From: Arthrobacter sp. B0490
GTDB lineage: Bacteria > Actinomycetota > Actinomycetes > Actinomycetales > Micrococcaceae
NCBI RefSeq assembly: GCF_002929355.1
Contig: NZ_PJIR01000001.1
Coordinates: forward strand, 124,001 to 188,000
Direction: 5' to 3'
DNA: 64,000 bases
A program made the position numbers and the translations under genes. The notes under the pieces are model-generated. The model was not told the DNA's origin and did no database searches. It saw nothing but the letters and a program-made list of their open reading frames with translations. This document shows, one piece after another, positions 56,129-64,000 of this stretch (position 1 is the stretch's first letter; each line of letters starts with the position of its first letter).

Positions 56129-56932
56129 TCAGCTCGCTGCGCCCGCCCCGACCCGCACGGACAGGATCATCTCCCGGACCGTCGCGAACTCCGGGGTGGC
56201 GTAGTAGGCCTCCGCCTCCCCGATGGTGCCGAAGGAGACGGTCTGGGGTCCGGTCTCCGCCGGCGCCTTGGGTACCAGCACCTCGAGGTCGCCGAAGCTG
56301 AACCGGCCGAGGGCGTCGCTCCCCTGGACGGTGTTGGGCAGTGAGCACGCCAGCCTGTCGGCTCCGCCGACCGTATCGGTGATGCCGTAGGAGCCGAAGA
56401 AGCGGAAGCCGGTGATGAGCCGGACGACGAAGCGGGGTTCGATGTCGGTGGTGGCCGGGGCCTCTCCTGTCAGGGGAAGCGGCTCGCTGCCGATGACGTA
56501 GTAGGGGGTGCGCTGCTGCTCGGGGCAGGACACCTCGGGCGTGAGGATACCCGTGTGCAGCTCGGCGGCCGTGGTCCCCTCCGGCGTGCGGACCGCGTAG
56601 TGCAGCGATCCCGGCGCATACGTGCCCACCGCCGGCTCGAGCGGCTGCACGACCCACGCCTCGGGTAGCTCGAAGCTCACCAGCCGCCCGGGATCGGTGA
56701 ACACCTTCCATCCGTCGCGGGCCTCCCGCAAGGGTGCGGCCGCGGCTCCGGACGTGCCGGACGCGGACGCGGAGGGCGACGGCGGGGCCGACCCGTCGTC
56801 CTGCGGCCCCGAGCAGGAGGTCAGCAGCAGGCAGGCGAGTACCGCGGCGACGAGGGCCCGCCGTCCCCCGCGAACCGGTCGTGCCGGTCGTGCCCGTCGG
56901 GCATCCTGCCCGGTGCTTCTGGCCTGCTGCAT
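56129..56932 (-). CDS. Lipoprotein of unknown function
   Basis: A 267-residue exported lipoprotein. After a very basic N-terminal stretch (about 30 residues, unusually long), the hydrophobic core ends in lipobox LLTSC (ALVAAVLACLLLTSC). A Ser/Pro/Ala-rich linker precedes a beta-rich domain (DGWKVFTDPGRLVSFELPEAWVVQPL, ELHTGILTPEVSCPEQ, VPKAPAETGPQTVSFGT). I do not recognise a named family. I placed the start at the ATG at 56932 with GGGGGAG upstream. An in-frame ATG at 57085 lies inside the nifS gene. Function unknown. Confidence 0.83.
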   Translation of the reverse strand: MQQARSTGQDARRARPARPVRGGRRALVAAVLACLLLTSCSGPQDDGSAPPSPSASASGTSGAAAAPLREARDGWKVFTDPGRLVSFELPEAWVVQPLEPAVGTYAPGSLHYAVRTPEGTTAAELHTGILTPEVSCPEQQRTPYYVIGSEPLPLTGEAPATTDIEPRFVVRLITGFRFFGSYGITDTVGGADRLACSLPNTVQGSDALGRFSFGDLEVLVPKAPAETGPQTVSFGTIGEAEAYYATPEFATVREMILSVRVGAGAAS

Positions 56933-56960
56933 GACGTCTCCCCCTCGGTCCGGGCCGGTG

Positions 56961-57000
56961 TCGCTCGGCGTCGCCTGGTGGTGCTCGGTGTCGCCTGGTG
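56961..57000. repeat. Two tandem 20-bp repeats
   Basis: TCGCTCGGCGTCGCCTGGTG (56961-56980) is followed directly by GTGCTCGGTGTCGCCTGGTG (56981-57000), with 3 mismatches. It lies in the short gap between nifS and the lipoprotein gene. It could be a slippage-prone repeat or part of a control site. Confidence 0.6.
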
Positions 57001-57008
57001 CCGCCAGT

Positions 57009-58181
57009 CTAGGCTCCGGTGAGGCTGCCGCCGGACCGGGCCGCGCCGAGCGAGCGGACGGCCCGCACGGACGCGACGACGGCACCGGCGGCGGCCTCCA
57101 GGTCGTCGGGGGTGGTGGCCTGGGTCCACGAGAGCCGCACGGCGGTGGACGCGGTCTCCTCGTCGAGGCCGAGCGCCAGGAGCACGGCCGAGGGTTCGGT
57201 GGAACCGGCCGCGCAGGCCGACCCGCTCGAGCAGACCACTCCGCGGCGCTCGAGCTCCAGGAGCACCGCCTCGCCGTTGACGCCCGGGAAGCAGAACGAG
57301 GCGAGGTTGGCGAGCCGGTGGTCCGGGTCCCCCGTCAGGACCGCCCCGGTCACACCGGCCAGGACGGAGGAGACCAAGGCGTCCCGCGCCGTCACTGCCG
57401 CGACGCCCGCCGCGGGCAGGGAGCCCTGCGCCAGCTCGAGCGCCCGCGCGAGGCCCACGGCGCCGGCGACGTTCTCCGTACCGGACCTGCGCCCGCGCTC
57501 CTGGCCTCCGCCGTGCAGCACGGGTTCGCACGGCGTCCCGCCACGCAGGTACAGCAGCCCGGTGCCCTTCGGTGTGCCGAGCTTGTGCCCCGAGAGGCTG
57601 AGGGCCGTGACCCCGAGGCGGCCCACCTCGAGGGGGAGCCACCCTGCGGCCTGCACCGCGTCGGAGTGGAACGGGACCCCAGCGCGACGGCACACGCCGG
57701 CCAGCGCCTCGACGTCCTGGACGGTACCCACCTCGTTGTTCGCGTACATCACGGTGCACAGCGTCGTGGAGTCGTCGAGCGCGGCGGCCAGCGTGGACTC
57801 GGCGACGAGGCCGGTGCCGGAGACGGGCAGGAGCGTGATGCGGAAACCGTGGAACCGGCGGAGGTAGGCGAGGACGTCGAGCACCGCCGGGTGCTCGATC
57901 GCGCTCGCGACGATGTGGCGCCCCCGCGGGGCGGCCAGGGCGATCCCCTTGAGCGCGAGGTTGTTGGCCTCGGTCCCGCCCGAGGTGAAGACGATCTCCG
58001 AGGGCCGGCACCCGAGCAGCGCCGCGATCCGGGAGCGGGCCCGCGAGAGCTCCGCGGCGGCGGCCTCGCCGTACGTGTGGTGGCTCGAGGGGTTGCCGAA
58101 GGTCGCGGTCAGGAGGGGCCACATCTCCTCGAGCACCTCACGCCTCGCGGGGGCGGTCGCCGCGGCGTCAAGGTAGATCAT
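57009..58181 (-). CDS. nifS: Cysteine desulfurase (NifS/IscS family)
   Basis: A 390-residue PLP enzyme that removes sulfur from cysteine for Fe-S cluster assembly. The family blocks IYLDAAATAPARREVLEEMWPLL, FTSGGTEANNLALKG and the PLP lysine in LSLSGHKLGTPKGTGLLYL are visible. The catalytic cysteine is in RRGVVCSSGSACAAGSTEPSAVLLALG. It overlaps the nadC stop codon (14 bp) and is the last gene of the NAD operon. The position next to nadA suggests that it serves the [4Fe-4S] cluster of quinolinate synthase, as described for other nadA-nifS neighbours; that role is inferred here. Confidence 0.93.
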   Translation of the reverse strand: MIYLDAAATAPARREVLEEMWPLLTATFGNPSSHHTYGEAAAAELSRARSRIAALLGCRPSEIVFTSGGTEANNLALKGIALAAPRGRHIVASAIEHPAVLDVLAYLRRFHGFRITLLPVSGTGLVAESTLAAALDDSTTLCTVMYANNEVGTVQDVEALAGVCRRAGVPFHSDAVQAAGWLPLEVGRLGVTALSLSGHKLGTPKGTGLLYLRGGTPCEPVLHGGGQERGRRSGTENVAGAVGLARALELAQGSLPAAGVAAVTARDALVSSVLAGVTGAVLTGDPDHRLANLASFCFPGVNGEAVLLELERRGVVCSSGSACAAGSTEPSAVLLALGLDEETASTAVRLSWTQATTPDDLEAAAGAVVASVRAVRSLGAARSGGSLTGA

Positions 58182-59103
58182 GGGGGCCACCGGCCGGACC
58201 GGCCTGCTGGGTGAAGTCCAGGCCGAGGTCGAGGGAGCGGACGCTGTGGGTGAGGGCCCCCGCGGAGATGATGTCCACACCGGTTGCCGCGATGGCCGCC
58301 ACGGTGTCGAGCCGGACGTTGCCGCTCGCCTCGACGAGGGCGCGTCCCCCGATCAGGCGTACACCGGTGGCGAGGTCGTCCAGTCCGAAGTTGTCGAGCA
58401 TGATGGTGTCGACCCCTGCGGCGAGGACCGGTTCGAGCTGGTCCAGGCGGTCCACCTCGACCTCGACGTGCACGGTGTGCGGCACCCGGGACCGCACCGC
58501 CAGCAGGGCCTCGGTGAGGGCCCCGGGGCCGTCGACGGCGAGCAGGGCGAGATGGTTGTCCTTGACCATGACCGCATCCGACAGGCTGGACCGGTGGTTG
58601 GACCCTCCGCCGCACCGGACCGCCCACCGCTCGAGTGTGCGGAGCCCGGGCGTTGTCTTGCGTGTGTCGACGATGCGCGCACCCGTGCCCGCCGCCGCGT
58701 CCGCGAACGCCCGCGTCAGCGTGGCGATCCCGCTCAGCCGCTGGGCGATGTTGAGTGCTGTCCGTTCCGCCGTGAGGATCCCCGCCGCCGGTCCGCTGAT
58801 CCCGGCGAGGACGTCCCCGGCGTCGAACCGCGAACCGTCGGCCCGCGGGAAGTCCACGCGGATGCGTGGATCCGTGAGGCGCATCGCGGCCTCGATCGCG
58901 CCCGTGCCGCAGAGGATCCCCGGCTCGCGCGCCGTGATGGTCGCCGTGGCCTCCAGGTCGGGGTGGATGAGCGCCTGGCACGTGATGTCGCCCCAGGGCG
59001 CGTCCTCGGCGAGCGCAGCGGCGACGATCGCGTCGATCAGGTGCTGTGGTGGCGGGGGTGGTGGTACGGCGGTGCTGAGCGGCTTGCCGGCGGCCGGCGT
59101 CAT
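58168..59103 (-). CDS. nadC: Nicotinate-nucleotide pyrophosphorylase (carboxylating)
   Basis: A 311-residue enzyme that converts quinolinate and PRPP to nicotinate mononucleotide, the third step of de novo NAD synthesis. It has EDAPWGDITCQALIHP, LNIAQRLSGIATLTRAFADAA, the active-site DTRKTTPGLRTLERWAVRCGGG and MVKDNHLAL, and EASGNVRLDTVAAIAATGVDIISAGAL. A Pro-rich N-terminal tail is odd but harmless. The start overlaps the nadB stop codon by 4 bp. Confidence 0.96.
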   Translation of the reverse strand: MTPAAGKPLSTAVPPPPPPQHLIDAIVAAALAEDAPWGDITCQALIHPDLEATATITAREPGILCGTGAIEAAMRLTDPRIRVDFPRADGSRFDAGDVLAGISGPAAGILTAERTALNIAQRLSGIATLTRAFADAAAGTGARIVDTRKTTPGLRTLERWAVRCGGGSNHRSSLSDAVMVKDNHLALLAVDGPGALTEALLAVRSRVPHTVHVEVEVDRLDQLEPVLAAGVDTIMLDNFGLDDLATGVRLIGGRALVEASGNVRLDTVAAIAATGVDIISAGALTHSVRSLDLGLDFTQQAGPAGGPHDLP

Positions 59104-60812
59104 GGCGTTGCTCCTCGTGTGGCTCGGACATAGGACCGGCTCGGGACGGGGTGGCCGGGTGCTGCTTGGGCCCGGTCCTCGCGGAAGTGCGCGCCGCTGG
59201 ACCGTTCCCGGTCCGCTGCCGCGTGGACGAGCAGCCGCGCGCACAGCAGGAGGTTCGCCTCCTCGGGATCGGTGCCGGGGTGGTAGGACGCGAGGTGCTT
59301 GCGTGCGAGGTCGAGCCCATCCTGCGTGCGGAGGATCCCTGCATGGTCGGACATCAGCACCTGCAGGTCCCGTCGCCTGAACGACTGCGTCGGGGTCCCG
59401 TCGGCGTCCAGCTCGAGGGCCTCGGCGTCGAAGCGGGGTACCGCTCCCCCGCCGGCGGTGATCGCCTGGGCGCAGCGGGTGCCGAACACCACTCCTTCGA
59501 GCAGGCTGTTCGAGGCGAGCCGGTTGGCGCCGTGCACGCCCGTGCACGCCACCTCCCCGACGGCGAAGAGCCCCGGCACCGAGGTCCTCCCCTCGGTGTC
59601 GGTCCTGACGCCGCCCATCCAGTAATGGGCAGCGGGCACGACGGGCACGGGATCGGCGGACCAGTCGAGTCCGTGCCGGGCGGTGAGCGCCGTGAGGGAG
59701 GGGAAGCGCCTGGCCAGGAAGGCGGCTCCGAGCGCCGTCGCGTCGAGCCGGACACGCGGGCCCCGTCCCGTCGTCCGGTCGGTGAGCTGGGAGGTGAGCC
59801 GGGGGGCGAGCCGGGAGGCGATGGCGCGGGCAACGACGTCGCGCGGTGCGAGGTCCCCGTCGGGGTGGTGGTCCGTCATGAACGCGCGTCCGGTGTCGTC
59901 GACGAGGCGGGCGCCCTCGCCGCGGACCGCCTCCGAGATGAGCGGGTTCCCCGGGACGTCGAGGGAGGTGGGATGGAACTGGAAGAACTCGAGGTCGGCG
60001 ACCACGGCGCCCGCCCGCCACGCGAGCGCCACGCCGTCGCCCGTGCTGATGACCGGATTCGTGGTGTGTTCGAAGAGCTGTCCCGCGCCTCCGGTCGCCA
60101 GCACGACGGCGTCGGCCTCGATCTGCCGCTTCCTCCCTCCGCTGAGCGCCTCGACGCCGGTGGCACGCGGCGCGCCGCCCCGTGTGCTGCCCGGTGGGCC
60201 GTCGAGCAGCACCCGCGTCACGAGGGTGTCCTCGAGGACGCGGATCCCCTCGTCGGCGCGGACGGCTGCGACGAGTGCAGCCACGAGACCGGCGCCGGTG
60301 GCGTCGCCGCCGATGTGCAGGATCCTCGCGGCGGAGTGGGCGGCCTCCCTGCCCCGGGCCAGCGAAGCGCGGGCCGAACTGTCCCCGGAGTTCCCGGTGT
60401 CCCCGGTGTCGAAGACGACCCCCGCCCGTTCCAATGCCCGGACGCCGTCCGCGGCACCCCGGCAGAGGACGGCGACGGCGTGAGGATCGGCCAGGCCGGC
60501 TCCCGCCGCCAGCGTGTCGGCGATGTGCGCCTCCACCGAATCCTCGGCCGGGTCTCCTGCCGGATCCCCCGCGGTGCCGGCCGGGCGGTCGCCCGAGCGG
60601 CGTGGCACGACGGCTGCGATGCCGCCCTGCGCGTACCGGGTGTTGCTCTCGGCGAGGGCGGCCTTGCAGAGCAGGAGGACCTCGTGGTGCGGATCGAGGC
60701 GGCGGAGCACCAGGGCGGTCTGCAGCCCGGCGACCCCGGCGCCGACGACGGCGGACCGGCGGACCGGACGATCGGTGCCCTGCCGCACCGGACCGGGGCG
60801 CCCCGGCGTCAT
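59100..60812 (-). CDS. nadB: L-aspartate oxidase
   Basis: A 570-residue FAD-dependent enzyme that oxidises aspartate to iminoaspartate, the first step of de novo NAD synthesis. FAD binding is in SAVVGAGVAGLQTALVLRRL, and ESNTRYAQGGIAAVV, ATGGAGQLFEHTTNP, ADLEFFQFHPTSL and GVHGANRLASNSLLEGVVFG are characteristic. The C-terminal helical region with LQVLMSDHAGILRTQDGL is complete. An extra stretch of about 20 residues rich in Gly, Asp and Pro follows the GIAAVV block. It overlaps nadA and nadC by 4 bp on each side. Confidence 0.96.
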   Translation of the reverse strand: MTPGRPGPVRQGTDRPVRRSAVVGAGVAGLQTALVLRRLDPHHEVLLLCKAALAESNTRYAQGGIAAVVPRRSGDRPAGTAGDPAGDPAEDSVEAHIADTLAAGAGLADPHAVAVLCRGAADGVRALERAGVVFDTGDTGNSGDSSARASLARGREAAHSAARILHIGGDATGAGLVAALVAAVRADEGIRVLEDTLVTRVLLDGPPGSTRGGAPRATGVEALSGGRKRQIEADAVVLATGGAGQLFEHTTNPVISTGDGVALAWRAGAVVADLEFFQFHPTSLDVPGNPLISEAVRGEGARLVDDTGRAFMTDHHPDGDLAPRDVVARAIASRLAPRLTSQLTDRTTGRGPRVRLDATALGAAFLARRFPSLTALTARHGLDWSADPVPVVPAAHYWMGGVRTDTEGRTSVPGLFAVGEVACTGVHGANRLASNSLLEGVVFGTRCAQAITAGGGAVPRFDAEALELDADGTPTQSFRRRDLQVLMSDHAGILRTQDGLDLARKHLASYHPGTDPEEANLLLCARLLVHAAADRERSSGAHFREDRAQAAPGHPVPSRSYVRATRGATP

Positions 60813-62092
60813 GGCTGGACCGCGAGCATCCGGTTCAACGCCACGCGGGCGGGAACGGCGACGCTGTCGGGGACACTGATCCGGTTGAGTACCCGCCCCT
60901 CGACGAGCCCCTCGAGCACCCACGCCAGGTACCCGGGATGGATGCGGTACATCGTGGAACACGGGCAGATGACCGGGTCGAGGCAGAAGACGGTGTGCTC
61001 GGGGTGCTGTGCGGCGAGCCGGGTCACCATGTTGATCTCCGTGCCGACCGCGAACGTGCTCCCGGGTGCGGCCGCTGCGATCGCCTTCCGGATGTAGTCG
61101 GTGGAACCCGACTCGTCCGCGGCGTCCACCACGGCCATCGGGCACTCCGGGTGCACGATCACGCGCACGTCCGGGTGGTCGGCGCGTGCCTTCTCGATCT
61201 GGTCCACCGTGAAACGCCGATGCACCGAACAGAAGCCGTGCCAGAGGATCACGCGCGAGTCGCGCAGTGTCTGCTCGTCCGTCCCTCCCCAGGGCTTGCG
61301 GGGATTCCACATCGGCATCTGCTCGAGCGGCACGCCCATCGCCTTGGCCGTGTTGCGGCCGAGATGCTGGTCCGGGAAGAACAGGACGCGGCGGCCCCGC
61401 TCGAAGGCCCATGCGAGGACTGCGGCGGCGTTCGAGGACGTGCAGACGATTCCGCCGTTCTCGCCGCAGAACCCCTTCAGCGCGGCCGATGAGTTCATGT
61501 AGGTCACGGGGATGACGGGCTGGAGTCCGTCGGCGTCCTGCCCGGATCCGAAGAGGGCGGTCAGCTGCTCCCAGCACTCGGAGACGGAGTCGATGTCCGC
61601 CATGTCGGCCATGGAACAGCCGGCCGCCAGGTTGGGCAGGAGCACGGACTGCTGCGGCGTCGACAGCATGTCGGCCGTCTCCGCCATGAAGTGGACGCCG
61701 CAGAAGACGATGGACCGGGCGGCGGAGCGCTCCGTGGCGGCGCGGGCGAGCTGGTAGCTATCCCCCACGAAGTCTGCGTACCGGACCACCTCGTCGCGCT
61801 GGTAGAAGTGCCCGAGGATGACCACCGACTCCCCGAGCGTGTCCTTCGCGGCGAGGATGCGGCGGTCGAGCTCGTCGTCGGAGGCGTTCCTGTACTCCTC
61901 CGGGAGTTCCCCCTGCCGGGGGGTGGCCGGTGGGGCGGGATCGTGCAGGGAGGCGCCGGGCCCGTAGCTGGGCATGGGGAGGGCATCGAACGCCCACGGG
62001 TCGCGGGCGAGCTCGGGCGAGCAGGTCGTGGGTGCTGCTGCGGCACCGGCCCCGCCTCGTGGGACGAGCTGGATGGTGGTGGTGACGGACAT
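60809..62092 (-). CDS. nadA: Quinolinate synthase
   Basis: A 427-residue [4Fe-4S] enzyme that condenses iminoaspartate with dihydroxyacetone phosphate to quinolinate. Cysteines expected to bind the cluster lie in LLPNLAAGCSMADMADIDSV, FCGENGGIVCTSSNAAAVLAWA and LDPVICPCSTMYRIHP. LGHFYQRDEVV and FFPDQHLGRNTA are substrate-site blocks. A 70-residue N-terminal extension is longer than in many NadA proteins. I chose the ATG at 62092 (AGGGAG 6 nt away) over the ATG at 62098, which abuts the ribosome site. The gap of 109 bp to nrtR shows no second operator. Confidence 0.96.
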   Translation of the reverse strand: MSVTTTIQLVPRGGAGAAAAPTTCSPELARDPWAFDALPMPSYGPGASLHDPAPPATPRQGELPEEYRNASDDELDRRILAAKDTLGESVVILGHFYQRDEVVRYADFVGDSYQLARAATERSAARSIVFCGVHFMAETADMLSTPQQSVLLPNLAAGCSMADMADIDSVSECWEQLTALFGSGQDADGLQPVIPVTYMNSSAALKGFCGENGGIVCTSSNAAAVLAWAFERGRRVLFFPDQHLGRNTAKAMGVPLEQMPMWNPRKPWGGTDEQTLRDSRVILWHGFCSVHRRFTVDQIEKARADHPDVRVIVHPECPMAVVDAADESGSTDYIRKAIAAAAPGSTFAVGTEINMVTRLAAQHPEHTVFCLDPVICPCSTMYRIHPGYLAWVLEGLVEGRVLNRISVPDSVAVPARVALNRMLAVQP

Positions 62093-62201
62093 GTGCATCT
62101 CCCTGGGTGGGGCCGGCAGGCTTCGGTCGGCGGCGTGATCGGGGCGGTTCGGGGAACGAGGAGACCGGGAGGGACGACGGGCGACCGGGACGGTCGGCCG
62201 T

Positions 62202-62906
62202 CTACGCAGGTCCCGAGGGGGGCTCCGCGACAGGCGATCCCGTGTAGCGGTAGAGGCGGGGTGGCCGGTTGCGTCCGCCCTGGAGCACCTCCTCCGTCGC
62301 GGCGATGTCCTTCGCCGACCGGAACTGGCGCCGGAAGTTGGCCGGGTCCAGGTGCCGGCCGAGGACGGCCTCGTACACTCCCCGCAGCTGGGAGAGCGTG
62401 AACCGATCACCCAGGAAGTGGTAGGCGACGGATCCGTATTCGATCTTGCCGCGCAGCCGCTGCAGCGCGTAGGCCACGATCTCGTCGTGGTCGAAGGCGA
62501 GGCCGGCCGCCTCGGATGCGCGGAACCACCTGACGTTCTCCGACTCCCGGGCCAGGCCGGCCTGGTCCGGGCGGACGAGCGCCCAGTAGACGATGGACAC
62601 GACGCGCTGCGTGGCCGCACGGTCCAGCCCGCCGAACGCGTAGAGCTGCTCCAGATACGTCGGCTCGAGGTCCGTCGTCTCCCTCAGGTTGCGAGCCGCT
62701 GCGTCCTGCAACGATTCGCTTCCGCCGAGCGGTCCGCCGGGTAGCGCCCACTTGCCGAGGTGGGGTTGCCGGACCCTCCGGACGAGCGGAAGCCAGATCT
62801 CCTGGCGGCCCGAGGAGGGGTCCGAGCGGAGCGCGAAGATGACGATCGAGATGGCGAGGGCAGGTGCCTGCGCCTGGCGCTCCGTGACGTTGGCCGAGCT
62901 GTGCAT
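62202..62906 (-). CDS. nrtR: NrtR-type transcriptional regulator of NAD synthesis
   Basis: A 234-residue regulator. The N-terminal Nudix-like domain has GKWALPGGPLGGSESLQDAAARNLRETTDL, where the Nudix box is degenerate (no EExG), as in NrtR repressors that bind ADP-ribose but do not hydrolyse it. The C-terminal winged helix has HFLGDRFTLSQLRGVYEAVLGRHLDPANFRRQF and a basic end. It is the first gene of the nad operon and lies below an NrtR-like palindrome at 62942-62962. NrtR control of nad genes is established in several actinobacteria; the binding site here is a prediction. Confidence 0.92.
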   Translation of the reverse strand: MHSSANVTERQAQAPALAISIVIFALRSDPSSGRQEIWLPLVRRVRQPHLGKWALPGGPLGGSESLQDAAARNLRETTDLEPTYLEQLYAFGGLDRAATQRVVSIVYWALVRPDQAGLARESENVRWFRASEAAGLAFDHDEIVAYALQRLRGKIEYGSVAYHFLGDRFTLSQLRGVYEAVLGRHLDPANFRRQFRSAKDIAATEEVLQGGRNRPPRLYRYTGSPVAEPPSGPA

Positions 62907-62941
62907 ACCCGGTCCTTCCGTCTGCTGGGGGCTGGACCGAC

Positions 62942-62962
62942 TTAGGGTCTACATGACTATAA
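62942..62962. promoter_or_regulatory. Predicted NrtR operator overlapping the nad operon promoter
   Basis: TTAGGGTC (62942-62949), a 5-bp centre, and GACTATAA (62955-62962) form an imperfect inverted repeat with 6 of 8 positions matching. On the minus strand it includes TATAGT (62956-62961), a good -10 box for nrtR-nadABC-nifS. A repressor bound here would block the promoter, giving feedback on NAD synthesis and on nrtR itself. Confidence 0.7.
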
Positions 62963-63164
62963 CTCACCGACGGACGGGTGGGTAGCTACCCCGCCCTCCT
63001 CCGGACCACCGGGCCCACGGACCGGTGTCGGGGGTCCGGCGCAGGGATCAGGGGGTTGTACCACCGCCGGGAAGTGTCTAGAGTCGCAGGCGTCGGCCCC
63101 CGGGCCGCGCGGTGGGGATGTGTTCGACGGCGCACATGTCTCCGCCGCCCTTACGATGGGGTGC

Positions 63165-63962
63165 ATGGACCATCACGCTGTACGGAACGTCGAGGGCGTC
63201 GACCCCCACCTGTCCATCACGCGCAGTTCCGCCGCCTCGCCGCTTCCCCTGCCGCCCGTCCTCCTGCTGCACGGCTTCGGCTCGTCGTCACGGCAGAACT
63301 GGCTGGACACCGGCTGGGTCCGCTACCTCAACGAGGCCGGTCGCAGTGTCATCGCGGTGGACCTCCCCGCGCACGGCGACAGCGCTGCGCCGGAGGACCG
63401 CGGCGCGTACACGCCCAGTCGCATGCGCGCGGACATCCTGCAGGCCCTGTTCGACGAGCGTGTCCTGCCCCTTCGCGACGGCGATCCGACGTCCGGCGTC
63501 GACATCATCGGCTACTCCCTGGGATCACGGCTGGCCTGGGAGTTCGGTGCCACGCAGCCCGAGATCGTCCGGAGGATGGTGCTGGGCGGTCCCGGCACCG
63601 CGGATCCCCTCGCCGACTTCGACCTCGACGGCGCCGAGCGATTCCTGGCCGGAGGGCCTCCTCCGCAGGACCCGACGACGGCCGACCTCCTGCGCATGGC
63701 CCAGGCCGGGGAGCAGGCCGACCTCCCCGCGCTCCTGGCGATGGTCACGGCCATCAAGACCGAGCCCTTCGACCCGCAGGCCGCCGTGCCCAGGATGCCG
63801 CTGCTCCTCGTCGCCGGGGACCAGGACGACTACGCCGGCGGTATCGAAGACCTTCGCCGGTGGGCAGCGGACGCCGCCGTCACGACACTGCCCGGCCGGA
63901 ACCACTCCAACGCCATCACCGCCAGGCTCTTCAAGGACGCCGCGCTCGACTTCCTCTCCTGA
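63165..63962 (+). CDS. Alpha/beta-hydrolase fold protein
   Basis: A 265-residue soluble hydrolase. PVLLLHGFGSSSRQNWLDTG contains the oxyanion-hole HG motif, the nucleophile is Ser in DIIGYSLGSRLAWEFG, an Asp in VAGDQDDYAGG is the likely acid, and the His in LPGRNHSNAITARLF completes the triad. I placed the start at the ATG at 63165, which lies 7 nt after TACGAT (63152-63157), consistent with a leaderless mRNA. An in-frame ATG at 63120 lies upstream of that promoter. Substrate unknown. Confidence 0.92.
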   Translation: MDHHAVRNVEGVDPHLSITRSSAASPLPLPPVLLLHGFGSSSRQNWLDTGWVRYLNEAGRSVIAVDLPAHGDSAAPEDRGAYTPSRMRADILQALFDERVLPLRDGDPTSGVDIIGYSLGSRLAWEFGATQPEIVRRMVLGGPGTADPLADFDLDGAERFLAGGPPPQDPTTADLLRMAQAGEQADLPALLAMVTAIKTEPFDPQAAVPRMPLLLVAGDQDDYAGGIEDLRRWAADAAVTTLPGRNHSNAITARLFKDAALDFLS

Positions 63963-63988
63963 GCACCCCGGGGTGCCTGCAGGCACCC
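63963..63988 (+). terminator. Overlapping palindromes after the hydrolase gene
   Basis: GCACCCCGGGGTGC (63963-63976) and GGGTGCCTGCAGGCACCC (63971-63988) are both perfect inverted repeats that share bases and can form alternative hairpins. They begin right after the stop codon. They probably form the 3' end of the transcript, but the window ends before the context can be judged. Confidence 0.5.
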
Positions 63989-64000
63989 TGATCGAGCCTC

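Overview
The window is chromosomal DNA of a high-GC actinobacterium, most likely Arthrobacter or a close relative in the Micrococcaceae. This is judged from strong G/C bias at third codon positions, frequent GTG and TTG starts, many apparently leaderless promoters, and the local gene orders leuB-ilvE, ilvD/ilvBNC-serA and nrtR-nadABC. I see no phage, IS element, CRISPR array or conjugative gene. Species-level placement is inference.

Layout. 1-2.4 kb: an FAH-family hydrolase, then a divergent pair made of a 46-residue secreted peptide gene with its own promoter and terminator and a helical-repeat (TPR-like) cytosolic protein. 2.8-6.8 kb: a GGDEF-EAL protein, ilvE and leuB. 6.8-14.8 kb: a DesK/NarL-type two-component pair, a MacB-like ABC exporter, a soluble histidine kinase with a degenerate receiver domain, and a helical protein of unknown function. 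14.8-24.7 kb: metG, then the branched-chain amino acid block ilvD and ilvB-ilvN-ilvC-serA-fmdA. The ilvB leader carries a BCAA-rich leader peptide and an attenuator. 24.9-30.2 kb: miscellaneous genes, tRNA-Lys, and a truncated cation-efflux remnant. 30.3-43.4 kb: a sugar cluster with a near-complete ADP-heptose pathway (GmhA, GmhB, two HldE-like fusions) and six glycosyltransferases, three of them GT9 heptosyltransferase-like. 43.5-57 kb: an orphan SigB/SigF-type sigma factor, two MarR regulators, a peroxiredoxin, tRNA-Leu, a fasciclin lipoprotein, an orphan peptide-binding lipoprotein, mqo, an RND exporter, a transglutaminase-like protein, an SDR and a lipoprotein. 57-63 kb: the NAD operon nrtR-nadA-nadB-nadC-nifS under an NrtR-like palindrome. 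The window ends with an alpha/beta hydrolase.

How the genes work together. IlvB, IlvN, IlvC, IlvD and IlvE give isoleucine and valine, and LeuB serves leucine. The leader peptide codes for four valines, one leucine and one isoleucine in a row, so the operon can sense charged BCAA tRNAs. The NAD operon supplies de novo NAD, with a cysteine desulfurase probably serving the Fe-S cluster of NadA. The heptose cluster should make ADP-heptose and transfer it to a surface polymer in an organism without LPS.

The two candidates I consider most worth pursuing for an undescribed system are the secreted-peptide/TPR-like pair at 1.0-2.4 kb, which resembles a Phr/Rap peptide-signalling module, and the Gram-positive ADP-heptose glycan cluster at 30-43 kb.
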